Assembly (NCBI RefSeq): GCF_010183535.1
Contig: NC_071332.1
Span: 12,090,001-12,154,000, forward strand
Reading direction: 5' to 3'
DNA length: 64,000 bases
From: Caenorhabditis remanei
Lineage: Eukaryota; Nematoda; Chromadorea; Rhabditida; Rhabditidae
Part shown: positions 1 through 9,981 of the stretch, in pieces
Position numbering within the stretch: position 1 is the stretch's first letter
Layout of the letters: the number at the start of each line of letters is the position of its first letter
Notes under the pieces: generated by a model
Database searches by the model: none
What the model saw: only the letters and a program-made list of their open reading frames with translations
Told to the model about the DNA's origin: nothing
Position numbers and translations under genes: made by a program

Positions 1-142
1 TTGTACATTGCTTCTCATCAGACCATATCGCGAGTTTGTTATGAGTGTCTTCAGAGGAAACAGAGAGTACGACGCAAAAATGATGTGGGCGACAAATATC
101 AGATCCCAAGGATCCGTTATGTTGGGAAGTGCGACTGAATGA
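1..142 (+). CDS. srh-class chemoreceptor, C-terminal fragment (cut by window edge)
   Basis: An open frame (codons start at base 2) runs from the window edge to a TGA ending at 142. It encodes about 46 residues with the PYREFV motif that follows TM7 in nematode srh receptors, then a short polar cytoplasmic tail ending in LGSAT. The two complete srh genes downstream have the same motif (PYRDFV), and the first of them has a very similar tail. These receptors are 7-TM G-protein-coupled proteins thought to act in chemosensory cilia. Only the last exon is visible. An AATAAA lies near 196. Confidence 0.85.
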   Translation, partial: CTLLLIRPYREFVMSVFRGNREYDAKMMWATNIRSQGSVMLGSATE

Positions 143-732
143 TTTTGAATGCTTTTTGTGAGTAATGGACTTGACAAGAGTTTGATCTGACAATGAATAA
201 ATATGGGTCAATTTTTGTTCAATTATTATTTAAGTCCGCTTAGTTGACTCATGTCAGTCGCTAGTTCTTTGTTTCAAACATATAACATGAACTGTGACAA
301 GAAATACGCAATACATATGCTCACAATAATTGTATAAACAAAGTTCAAAACCTAATAAAATATTAGTCATAATAGCCAAGAGTGGTCCTTATTATAACCG
401 ATTAGCTCTACACCTTCATCACTTAAATCTGCAGGACATCTGTTTACAATCAAGCGAAAAAAAACTGAAGAAACAACAACTTAATCAGCAATTAACCGGA
501 ACATTTTTCATTAAAAAAGTCCAAAAGACGGCTGAATATTTATTTCGATTGGTCTGAAATCAGAAGTCTCCTCACTTTTTGCGTCGACTAACTCACTTTG
601 GTCACCAATCTTGCTGGTTAGAGTGTCTATGTCACTACTTTTCAGAGTTCTGAGAAAATGAAAACAGCTTCATAGGAATCTTGTTTTCTGAATATAGAAA
701 CAACTAAATATTTGTTTATTTTAATCTTTGAA
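143..732. other. intergenic, srh cluster
   Basis: AT-rich spacer between two srh genes. The short open frame at 330-557 has no recognisable family match and is probably chance. The stretch before 733 would hold the promoter of the next gene. Nothing else is seen. Confidence 0.6.
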
Positions 733-1994
733 ATGTCAATATACTGGTCGGACTATGTAGAATCAAACTGCCGTCAAAACTATAGTTATATTGCTTCATC
801 GGCGTTTTTGAAGAACGCATATCATTTCACAGCTCTATTCACAATCCCTTTAGCAATATTCACATTTTATGTTATAGTCCGAGTGACACCAAGAAAAATG
901 AAAAATATGAAAATTCCACTGTTGATTGCTCATGCGTGGACTACAAACCTGGATTTGATGATAACTGTAAATGTAACCCCAGTGATATTCTTTCCAAGTG
1001 CTGCTGGATTGCCAAGTGGTTTGTTAGGATCAATTGGTTTCAACGCAAAATGGTTGGCATATTTCGGCCAAGTTTCGATAATCAGTATGTTGTTGTTTTG
1101 TTGAATCATGAGAAACGGTATCTGATGCAGAATTTCAGTGAATGGAGTCTGTTTCGTAATGCTTCTGGAGAATCGACATGCTCAAATAACAACAATAAAA
1201 TTTAAGATTCAGAGAAAAAGAACACGATTGATATATTTCGGAATTAATTATTTTCTAGCTTTTTTTCTGATGTTGACGTTTTATATGGAGGAGTCGGACC
1301 AATTGGAATTGAGGCAAATTGTTCTGAAAGTAAGTTGAGGAGAACAGGTGTACATCTTATGGAATCTCTTTCAGAGAATCCCTTGCCCAACAATTGACTT
1401 CTATGACAAGAACGCCATTGTTCTTCTAAAAGGTGGAGAACTTCTTCCATTTCTTTCAATTTCTGGTGGCCTATCTATTATTGTAATTCAATCTCTATTT
1501 TTTGCATTACATACAATTTACCATTTGAATGTTGTCAAAAATGCGCATATATCAGAGGCAACAAAAGCTTTGCAAAGGAAGTTTCTCAGTTATGTTGCGA
1601 TGCAGGTATGATTTATATCTGAAAGTTATTTGAAAAGATAATAATTGTTAGGTGATGATACCGTGGACCGCTTTAGTATGTCCTATTCTATATTCTTTGT
1701 ATGCTGATACTAACAACTACTACAACCAAGGTAAGTCCGACTTCGCCTATGAATTACCTCTACTAAATTTTTTCATATTTTTATATCTCATCTATTGCAG
1801 CTCTCAATAATATCTCAATGCTCCTAATGGCTTGTCATGGACTTATGAGTACTCTTTGCACCCTATTCATCATGAAACCGTATCGAGATTTCGTCAAAAG
1901 TGTAATCATGGGATCGGAAGAACCAGATACGAACCGTTTATGGGCAACATCTGTTGTCAGATCACAAGCGTCCATGTTGGGCAGTGTTGCTTGA
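733..1994 (+). CDS. srh-class 7-TM chemoreceptor
   Basis: Five exons fit canonical splice sites and keep phase: 733-1084, 1139-1329, 1375-1605, 1652-1730 and 1801-1994, giving about 348 residues, normal for the family. Diagnostic srh features are the N-terminal NCRQNYSYIAS block, a LLIAHAW..NLDLM segment in TM2, IFFPSAAG, a LENR motif after TM3, IPCPTI before the large extracellular loop, YYNQ, and PYRDFV at the C-terminus. The ATG at 733 is chosen over 712 because the paralogue at 7057 starts at the matching point. The exon structure is the same as in that paralogue, which indicates tandem duplication. Role inferred from family: ligand detection in sensory neurons; the ligand is unknown. Confidence 0.88.
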
Positions 1995-2980
1995 TAATAT
2001 TTTTGTTATTAGTTGTTTGATTGTCAAAAAACAATTGTTTTTATTATTAAATTTTTGAAGATCTGTGTCATGCACAACCCTAAATACAGCCAACTCCCAA
2101 TATCCGCACATCACCTGGAAAAACGTTTTCATAACAATATTAACTGAAACTTTCATCTTTCGATTTCTTGTTTCAAAGTGTGTATTATTAAAGAACAATG
2201 ATCAGAGGTTCAAAGATCTTGAGCTTGTGACGGCTGCATTCACACCCTGCACGACTTTAATTATGCATCGAAAAACGCTTTGCAAGAAAAAACTGAGGGT
2301 TCTGAAAAAAATCTCCAAAAAATCTCGCTCAGACGAATGAAGATAAGCACAGATGAGAATGGGATTTCCACTGATAGGGAAACTTCTGGGGAGATTGGAT
2401 TTTTTGCAAGATGCGTGATAGAAGCACTTGTTGAACTTCACATAATACCGAAGGAAAACAAACTCTGTAAAGGTTTTTTTAAAGTTCAGAACGACTAGCC
2501 GTGCTGATGACATCAAAATCTACTCTCAACCCCCTTCCAGCCTTCAAGCAGGAATTGATTCAATTTCCAAGTAAAGTATCCAATTGCCTTCCTCTTGCCC
2601 ATTCTAAAACTGGGTTACTTCGTTTCGGCTCTCTCAACTATCGTCATCAACTTCTTATTTCGGTTTTTCCCATTCCCGATTACGATTTTGAAATTTTAGA
2701 AAACCCTCGAAAAGTTTATAAACGAAAGAACTAATTCACAGACATAGGAGACGAAAATGCAATTTCTGTTCAATTAAGAAAAATTGAAAAAAATGAAAAG
2801 ATCAAAAAGTACAACGAGGAGTTCTTAGAAATTGGGTCTTTTCCGACACTCCGCAACTCCGAAATTTATTAAATTAAACGTTTCCAACGGACACATCGAA
2901 GATCAAATATAAAAGAGACTTGCCGCGCAGTTCATTTTCGCCTTTCTACTTTTTTTTCTTTTTTTTTCGTATGGCCTGAG
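1995..2980. other. intergenic with decayed repeat material
   Basis: No intact gene. Several overlapping short open frames on the + strand contain a reverse-transcriptase relic near 2503-2712 (listed separately). A pyrimidine-rich run at 2950-2970 precedes the transposon insertion site. Confidence 0.6.
2503..2712 (+). pseudogene. decayed LINE reverse-transcriptase relic
   Basis: At 2503-2511 the sequence reads Ala-Asp-Asp followed by IKIY, the core of an RT catalytic motif (xADDxKxY). About 75 bases on, in another frame, comes LPLAHSKT followed by LLRFGSLN, which matches the region just after the catalytic motif in CR1/Jockey-type LINEs (W.LPLN..KT..M.FG). The two parts are separated by a stop and a frameshift and the flanks are unrecognisable, so this is a fossil. 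It diverges from the LINE at 3352-6668, so it is not simply a piece of that copy. Confidence 0.55.
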
Positions 2981-2988
2981 CAATCTAT
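2981..2988. repeat. left target-site duplication (8 bp)
   Basis: CAATCTAT sits immediately outside the left terminal inverted repeat. The same 8 bases sit immediately outside the right one at 6914-6921. Confidence 0.75.
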
Positions 2989-3351
2989 GGCTCTATTCCA
3001 GTTTAGATGTCCTTTAAAAACTTGAACGTCCCAAAAAACACTTAGACGTCCCTTAAAACACTAAGACGTCCCTTGAAACACTTAAACGTCCTTTGAAACA
3101 TTTAAACGTCCTTTCGGATTCCAAATATGTTCAAAAATGTTTAAACGTCCCAAAAAACATTTAGACGTCCCAAAAAACGTTTAGACGTCCCATTAAATAT
3201 GGAGACGTCCCTTGAAGTCCGAAAAATTGGTTTTAAATAATTAGACTTCCCACAAAACGTTTAGACGTCCCAAAAAACATTTAAACGTCCCAAAAAATGT
3301 TTAGACGTCCCTTCAACACTAAAAGTCACTGAAAGTGTTCAAGGGACGTCT
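2989..3351. repeat. left arm: tandem TTTAGACGTCCC array and central hairpin
   Basis: About 14 degenerate copies of a unit near 20 bp, most with the palindromic core GACGTC followed by CC, spaced by A-rich linkers. At 3307-3351 the orientation flips: GACGTCCCTTCAACACT is followed after a short loop by AGTGTTCAAGGGACGTC. This forms a near-perfect hairpin that marks the original centre of the element. Confidence 0.8.
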
Positions 3352-3576
3352 AAAATTTTTTTATATTGCCCAGAGGCAATGATTCTTGTAGACCCATCAA
3401 AGTAGTATTACCATGTTCAGCATCCCAGAGAGACGTTCTGTCCAAATCCCACCGCCTACGCACCTTTGACACAGGCTCCTATCCCCCAGTATTTGTCAGT
3501 AAGTCCCTATCCCGTAAGGAATTGAAATGTCTCCGATAGAAGCCCCGTCCCTCTCAAAAAACTAAGTAGTCTTGAT

Positions 3577-6368
3577 TTGTCTCCCCAACCAGCCCAAGTA
3601 GTGAATAGGCCCCCATCAAATGTCAATTGCCATCCCTCTCATAACAGCCACAACCGTCCATATCACAATCGTCTCAAAACAAATTGTACTCACGTCCCTG
3701 ATTGCTCCCCTCCGAAGAACCTATCTCTTAGTATACTTACCGCTAATATACGATCAGCTGTTGCTAACCGATTAGAAGTCCAAGCGCTGGCTCATCGAAG
3801 AATTCACGAAGTAATATGCCTCCAAGAATCGTGGCCTTCTGACAAGCACCAAAATACCATTATCACGGGTTCCAGTAAAAACTTCTCAGTCTTCCGCGTC
3901 GACAGAAATGACGACCGTAGAGGTGGCGGCGTATGCAACCTAGTTAGTAACGAAATTCCCTGCGAAACAGTTCTCGCCGAATCAAAGTCAAAATCCTATG
4001 AAATTCTTGTGATGGATCTCAAAGTAGACGTAGTTCCCATCGGACTGATTAACATTTACAGACCTCCCTCTTGCCCTTATCACGCCACAATTCGCCTTCT
4101 TGCCAAAATATCGGACATCATACAGCATCCCGGGAAAGTAGTTATCGTGGGAGACAGAAACATAGGAAAAATTGACTGGAACAATGCCGATATAAACAAG
4201 GACACCCAGGAGGAAAAATTACTCCGGGACTTCAGTGGTACGCATAACTTAGCGCAATTCATTACAGCACCCACTAGGAAAGACAGTATTCTTGACCTCG
4301 TGTTCTCAAATACCACAATTGACAATATAAAAATAGGTGCTCCACTGGGAGCAAGTGATCATAACAGAATAGAATTCAGACTCGACATATTGCTAAAGGT
4401 CCCTGCTCGTATGCTCACCCTCTATGACTTCAAAAACACTGACTTAAACTTTTGCGCAAACTACTTCAACAATGTCAACTGGGCTCATATCTTCCAACCC
4501 AACGCATCAGTAAACGTAATCTATGAAACACTCTTAAACCACATCCGGTTTGCGTTCGAGAACTCAGTAAGCAAAAAAACGGTCCCAGAAGGTGGTCAAA
4601 GACTACCAGACTATCTCCTAACATTTGAGAGAAAGGTAGAAAGAGCATATCTAACTGCTAGAAATACTCGGCTAGCCTCAGATTTCATTGAATATGTAAA
4701 ATTAGCAAGAAGATATAGAAGAAAATTGAACAAGTTTCGCTCTAACGCAGAACTCAAAATCCTCGAAAAACAAGGCAACAGTCGCTTTTCGAAGCACGCG
4801 AAAACAATGTTAAAACCGAAAAAATCGGGTGAGTTGAACCTGGTGGACGGCGCGGGCACTCGGGTAACGGAAGATGAGGTCAAGGCAGACTTACTAGCTG
4901 AAGGGTATGAGCAACAATATGTAAATAAAAGACAAAAACCGCTGATAATTCCACAAAATTATACCTCTAGCCATCCCTTCATTTGGGTGACAGACGACGA
5001 AGTCTGGAAAAGATTACGAAAGTCCAAAAACTCGTGCTCCCAGACATCAGATGGTGTTCCTTTTACATTTATAAAAATAATCGGTCCATTGATATCAAGC
5101 GCCTTAGCCCAACTATTTAACCTGTCTATGATGAAAGGAGAAGTGCCCCATTCATGGAAAGCCTCCATTGTCATCCCCATCCAAAAAGTACCCAAACCCT
5201 CCAAACCAGTCGACTACCGACCAATTAGTCTAACCTCGCATCTGTGTAGACTTTACGAGCGCTGTGTTCTTGCCAAATTGATCCCCTATCTAGATGAAAT
5301 AGAGTTTTGGAGTCCGAATCAGCATGGATTCAGACCAAAACGGTCCACAGTGAGCAATATGCTCGAGACCTTAAATGACTGGACTTCAACGTTGGATGGT
5401 AAATCACAAGTGGATGTATTATACCTCGACTTTTCTAAGGCATTTGACAAAATCCCCCACGACCTCCTCCTAGAGAAACTTATTGCGCTTCGGCTAAATG
5501 AGCACCTGGTCAAATGGATAAACAACTTCTTAAGCGACAGAACTTTTAGAGTCAAAGTGGGGGACAAGCTATCCTCTTCTTACGCCGCTCCCTGCGGGGT
5601 TCCACAAGGGTCCGTACTTTCCCCTATTCTATTTGGCATCTATGTGAACGAAATATCCTCGCTTCTCCCTAAAGGAGTGCAATGCAAACAGTTTGCGGAT
5701 GACACAAAACTATATGCGCCTGTTTCAAATATGAACACAAATAATACCCTCCAACAAGCGTTAGATATTATCTCCACCTGGTCCCAGGAGGCCAAGCTCC
5801 CCTGAACAACGCAAAAACGGTAGCAATGACAATAGGAAAGTGTAGACACAACGTAACCTACTCCATAGGGGGACTCCAAATCAAAAAGGAGAATATAAAT
5901 AGGGACTTAGGATTTCTTGTCTCAACCAAACTAGACTTTACGGAACATTGGAGGAAAGCCACAAACACAGCCAAACATCTCACACACCAAATTTTTCATC
6001 AGTACAGCAGCAAAAAGACACGCCTAATGTCGCTTCTCTATAAAACATTTATCAGACCAGTTCTGGAATACGGTACATCAATTAGCGCACCCACAAAAAA
6101 GTCAGACATAAAAATGATAGAATCCATCCAAAACTCCTTCACACGAAAACTCTACAGTAGGCAAAAAGGGAGATATATATCCGTAAATGACCCAGACTAT
6201 AAAACAGCAGAGCAACGCAACCACCTATACGGGCTCCATTCGCTCCACGACCGAAGACTGGGAATAGACAAAAAACTTATAAGCAAGATGCTCCTGGGTA
6301 AAATAGATTTAACGCTCACTGATTTTTTCACACTATCCACTAATAGCAAAACCCATGCGAGTCCATGA
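3577..6368 (+). pseudogene. LINE ORF2-type polyprotein: AP endonuclease + reverse transcriptase, frameshifted
   Basis: The first 742 codons hold an exo-endo-phosphatase endonuclease (TANIRS, CLQESW with the catalytic Glu, a terminal SDH) and then a full RT: DYRPISLTS, HGFRPKRST, YLDFSKAFD, GVPQGSVLSP and the catalytic FADD at 5692-5703. A stop at 5803 ends this frame; about 20 bases on, the frame at 5826 continues the normal thumb and C-terminal region to 6368. This is best explained by loss of one base near 5800. The frame has no ATG at its start, so the 5' end is truncated or decayed. The endonuclease reads GDRN where the family has GDFN, another sign of inactivity. Only two clear lesions suggest a fairly young insertion. 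Confidence 0.85.
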
Positions 6369-6640
6369 TTTATCTGGAAGGCTCCTAAAACCAAACTTCG
6401 AAAACACTTCTTTGTAAACCGCGCCTTGAGCAAAATCGGTTAGCAACAGCTGGGCCCTATCAACTCGCACCTTCCCGGTCTCTGAATTGTCGCTTAATTG
6501 TATCATCATAGTCTCCCATCGTCCTGTTATGTGTAACACCAGCCCGGTCATATCATAACTTTTGTGTATGTGCCTCACCTTCCGATTTACTTGTACTGCT
6601 TTTTGTATTCTTTTTTTCTCTTCACGATTCACGAAATCGT

Positions 6641-6668
6641 AAATAAATAAATAAATAAATAAATAAAT
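6641..6668. repeat. (AAAT)n LINE 3' tail
   Basis: Seven AAAT units mark the 3' end of the LINE. The GACGTC array of the host element resumes directly afterwards. Confidence 0.9.
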
Positions 6669-6671
6669 ACA

Positions 6672-6913
6672 TGTTTTTTGGGACGTCTAAATCTTCAAAA
6701 CTGTATTTTGGGACTTCAAGGGACGTCTAAACATTTTATGGGACGTTTAAACGTTTTTTGGGACGTCTAAACTTTTGAAAGGACGTTTTAAAAAAACTTA
6801 GAGTGCGAAAGGACGTTTAAGTGTTTTAAGGGACGTCAAAGTGTTTTAAGGGACGTCTAAGTGTGTTAAGGGACGTTTGAGTTTTTAAATGACATCTAAA
6901 CTGGAATAGAGCC
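6672..6913. repeat. right arm: inverted GGGACGTCTAAA array
   Basis: About 11 degenerate units reading GGGACGTCTAAAC, the reverse complement of the left-arm unit, ending in the 23-bp terminal inverted repeat. Confidence 0.8.
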
Positions 6914-6921
6914 CAATCTAT
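6914..6921. repeat. right target-site duplication (8 bp)
   Basis: CAATCTAT, identical to 2981-2988 and directly outside the right inverted terminus. Confidence 0.75.
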
Positions 6922-7056
6922 TTAGCATATGTCAACGATAAAACGTAGATTTTCGACTTAGTAATAATATCATAACACAATAGTATTTTCACCGTCCCGG
7001 GAAAAATATCTGTCTGTAAAAACACTTTTCCATCACTGTGAATTTCAGAATACAGT

Positions 7057-8359
7057 ATGGAGTGGCTAGATTACAACGAATCGAAATGTCGAGAGAACTA
7101 TACCTACTTTGGATCAGCTGATTATCTTCGGAATGCCTATCATCTAACTGCATTTCTAACCATTCCATTATCATTATTCACGTTTTACACCATCATCAAA
7201 GTGACTCCAAAACGGATGAGAAGCATGAAATTTCCACTTTTGATTGCCCATGCATGGAGTACTAATTTGGATTTGATGTTCACTGTATACTCAGCTCCCT
7301 ATATATTCTTCCCAAGTGCTTCTGGAGTTCCACTTGGTCTCCTGGGAGCCGTGGGAGTCGGTGTCAAATGGCAGTCTTATTGGGGACAGGTTTCTGTGAC
7401 AAGTAAGGGAAATAGGGTATTACCGAGAAGTTAGGCTCTATGAAATTTCAGTGATGGGTGTCAATTTCATAATGCTTTTCGAAAATCGTCAGAGTCAAAT
7501 CACAACAATCAAGTTGAAAATAAAGAAGAAAAGAACTCGTTTGATCTATTTCACACTAAATTATCTGTTCGCTTTCATTGTAATGTTGCCATTTTATCTA
7601 GACAACACGGATCAAGTCGAAATGAGAAAAATAGTTCTTGCAGTGAGTGAGAATTTGTGACATTTGAATAGTTAAGAAAACAAGTTGAAAATTCCAGAGA
7701 ATTCCCTGTCCAACCATTGAGTTCTTCGACCCGAAAACATATGTTTTGTTGAAAGGAGGAGAAGTGATTCCATTTTGGTCCATCACCATTGGATTCTCGT
7801 TTGTGATTTTTCAGTCATTCTTTTTTCTGTTTCATACGATTTATCATCTCACGATAATATCAAGCGCCAAAGTGTCTGAAGCCACCAAAAACCTACAAAA
7901 GAAGTTTTTAAGCTCTGTTTCTTTACAAGTTGGTTTTTTTTTGGGATTTCAAACATCTCTCACAACTAATCTTGTACTTTTAACACTTTTTGCAGATATC
8001 AATTCCGTGGATAGCAATTGCATTTCCAGTTGCATATTCAATGTATGCCGACAAAATGAATTATTATAATCAAGGTAAGACCAAATCGGGGATTGAAATG
8101 TGCAGAGTGCTGGACCAAAACGTTCAGCCTTTTGAATATTCAAAGTCCAATCAACAAGTTTTCTTTGTTTTCAGCTTACAACAACAATGCAATGCTCATT
8201 ATGGCTAATCACGGTCTTCTCAGTACTTGTTGCACCCTCTTCATCTATAAACCATACCGAGATTTTGTCAAACAAGTGCTGACTGGACAAAAAGAAGACA
8301 GGGGACAGTCTCTTACAGTTGGAACAGTTGCATCAAGAATTGGAAGTATTTCTAATTAG
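7057..8359 (+). CDS. srh-class 7-TM chemoreceptor
   Basis: Five exons in phase: 7057-7402, 7452-7642, 7698-7928, 7996-8074 and 8175-8359, about 343 residues. Exons 2, 3 and 4 are exactly the same length as those of the gene at 733-1994 (191, 231 and 79 bp) and the introns fall at the same codons, so the two are tandem paralogues. Family marks: KCRENYTYFGS, LLIAHAW, IFFPSASGVPLG, FENR, IPCPTI, HTIYHL, YYNQ and PYRDFV. The reading frame is intact, with a stop at 8357-8359 and an AATAA-type signal near 8446. The transposon separates it from its upstream paralogue. It is inferred to be a chemosensory GPCR with unknown ligand. Confidence 0.9.
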
Positions 8360-8765
8360 TTTAAGCTTTTTTATGCATTGAGTATTTATGTTTTACACTT
8401 TCCAAACTGTTTTTTTAATGACGTTTCAATGAACTTCAGTAAAGAATAATAAACTTCTCATCTCCAATAAAATAATACCAGTTTTCACAAAAACCCCCTT
8501 CTTGTAAAAACAAAAACGATTTTACGTCCTTGGGGACCTTTCTTAATGATGGGATATGTAGGAAGAGGGCAGATGAGAATTGTATTTCAGATATAAATAA
8601 CAAAAATTAACTGAAAGTTGTATTTCTTGTGGTAAGGTGTCCAAGTTCAAACTCAATTAATAAATTTTAGTTGCAGTTTCAGAGTTTTATTGTACTTTTC
8701 ATTAATTAGTACCTTTTACTTGACAATAATTGTTGTAACTAATTTTTTCCAGAAACTGGCACGAC
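8360..8765. other. intergenic
   Basis: 3' UTR of the srh gene, then an AT-rich spacer and the presumed promoter of the srj gene. No other structure is seen. Confidence 0.6.
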
Positions 8766-9981
8766 ATGTTCGTAAACTGGGCTCACTTCTTGATTCCAAA
8801 AGTGTTCATAATTTTATCATTGATTGCAAATCCTATATTTGTTAATCTTATTCACACGGAAAAAGTGTTTAAATTCGGAGATTATCGATATCTTCTCTAT
8901 TTTTTCGCAGGTTTCAATGTGACGTCAGCTCTATCAGACTTGCTGATTCCAATTGTAAGTATTAAGAAAAAAAGATTTGTAAGCAGAGTTTCCAGTGTGT
9001 TCACACGTATCGTTATGCTACAGTAGTGTTCATAACGGAGGGACTATTCGAAAATGTAAGTTGTCTCAAGTCTTTTAAAAAAGTATTTTTCCTTTTTAAG
9101 AGATCTCATTTTGGCAGTTTTCTGATTGCCTGTCGATGTGCATTCATATCTGGAACTTATGGAATTCTCAATGCTCACTTCATTTTTAGGTTTCTCGTCC
9201 TCCGTTATAATCAATTTGTTGTTCAATATTTCAAAAATTCTGGTTTTGGTGCTGCATGCGGTTTGGTTGTATTTCATTGGTTTTCATGGGCTATTATGAC
9301 TGATATAACAATGGGGGCAGATGGGGAAGTGCGAGATTATATCAGAGAATCGTTTGAGGAAACGTATGGGAGTATGGAGAATGTTAACACCAAGGTGGTC
9401 ATATTTTCTGTATGTGCATGTATCTTTTTACCGACGTGTCTGATACTCTATCTTTAAGGAAGCATCTCCTGACGTAGTCTTCCGCTCGTGGGTTGGCACA
9501 ATATATGTTACTTTTCTGGCGACCTATTCCATTATTTTGTATTTCGTATTGGGATATATGGTAAAGTATTTTGAGTTTTCACGATAAGCGGTTTGTCGAA
9601 CTTCAGATAATGTCCAGTTTGAACAGAGGTCTCACTACGATGAGTCATAAAACCACTCAAATGCAGAAACAATTGTTTTTGGCATTATTTGTCCAGACAG
9701 CTATTCCCATTTGTGTCAGCTTTGTGCCGTGTACAATATCATTGTATGGATCGGCTTTTCGACTCGATTTTTTAAGGTGATTCGAGAAATAATCAAAATT
9801 TTATGGTGAAAAACTGTTTTTCAGTTGGATAAATTGGTCAGCATCAGTTGCAGTTTCATCATTTCCATTTCTGGATCCCATGGCTATAACTTTATGTCTA
9901 CCAGCTTTGCGAAACAAACTTCTTCTGAGAATTGGATTTCGTCTTTCTCCGAACAAGATTCAGACTATTTCATATCTTTAA
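8766..9981 (+). CDS. srj-class (Str superfamily) 7-TM chemoreceptor
   Basis: Six exons keep phase: 8766-8954, 8996-9055, 9101-9409, 9459-9560, 9607-9776 and 9825-9981, about 328 residues. Motifs typical of srj: an N-terminal FVNWAHFLIPK block, NPIFVNLI, FGDYRYLLYFFA, a short exon reading VHTYRYA, HFIFRFLV after TM3 (the DRY-like position), EASPDVVFRSWVG, SHKTTQMQKQLF before TM6, and FPFLDPMAI in TM7. The introns at 9056 and 9410 end in the weaker acceptor TTTAAG, and reading through the 9056 intron would stay open, so that splice is inferred from family alignment. A polyadenylation signal AATAAA lies at 10064-10069. Predicted to be a chemosensory receptor. Confidence 0.85.

Larger units (their letters stand above)
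3352..6668 (+). mobile_element. CR1/Jockey-like non-LTR retrotransposon (LINE)
   Basis: Inserted next to the centre of the palindromic element. It has an endonuclease plus reverse-transcriptase frame (3577-6368, broken once) and ends in an (AAAT)n tail at 6641-6668, the usual 3' end of CR1-type LINEs. Its 5' boundary is placed where the GACGTC array stops, so it is approximate. No gag-like ORF1 is visible, which fits a 5'-truncated or ORF1-less copy. Confidence 0.8.
2989..6913. mobile_element. palindromic (foldback/MITE-like) DNA transposon carrying an inserted LINE
   Basis: Both ends carry a perfect 23-bp terminal inverted repeat beginning GGCTCTATTCCAG, flanked by an 8-bp direct duplication CAATCTAT. 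Inside the termini each arm is an imperfect tandem array of a unit of about 20 bp containing TTTAGACGTCCC (left) or its reverse complement (right). No transposase frame is seen, so the element is non-autonomous. 8-bp duplications are typical of hAT and P superfamilies; which one mobilised it cannot be told from this copy. The LINE occupying 3352-6668 accounts for most of its length. Without it the element would be about 600 bp. Confidence 0.75.

Noticed and set aside
330..557. 75-residue open frame between srh genes
   Set aside because: No family resemblance, no signal peptide, no splice partner; length expected by chance in AT-rich DNA.
2065..2180. Peptide containing FIFRFLVSK, like the srj motif HFIFRFLV
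   Set aside because: Only a six- to eight-residue likeness; flanking srj motifs are absent, so a receptor relic is not supported.
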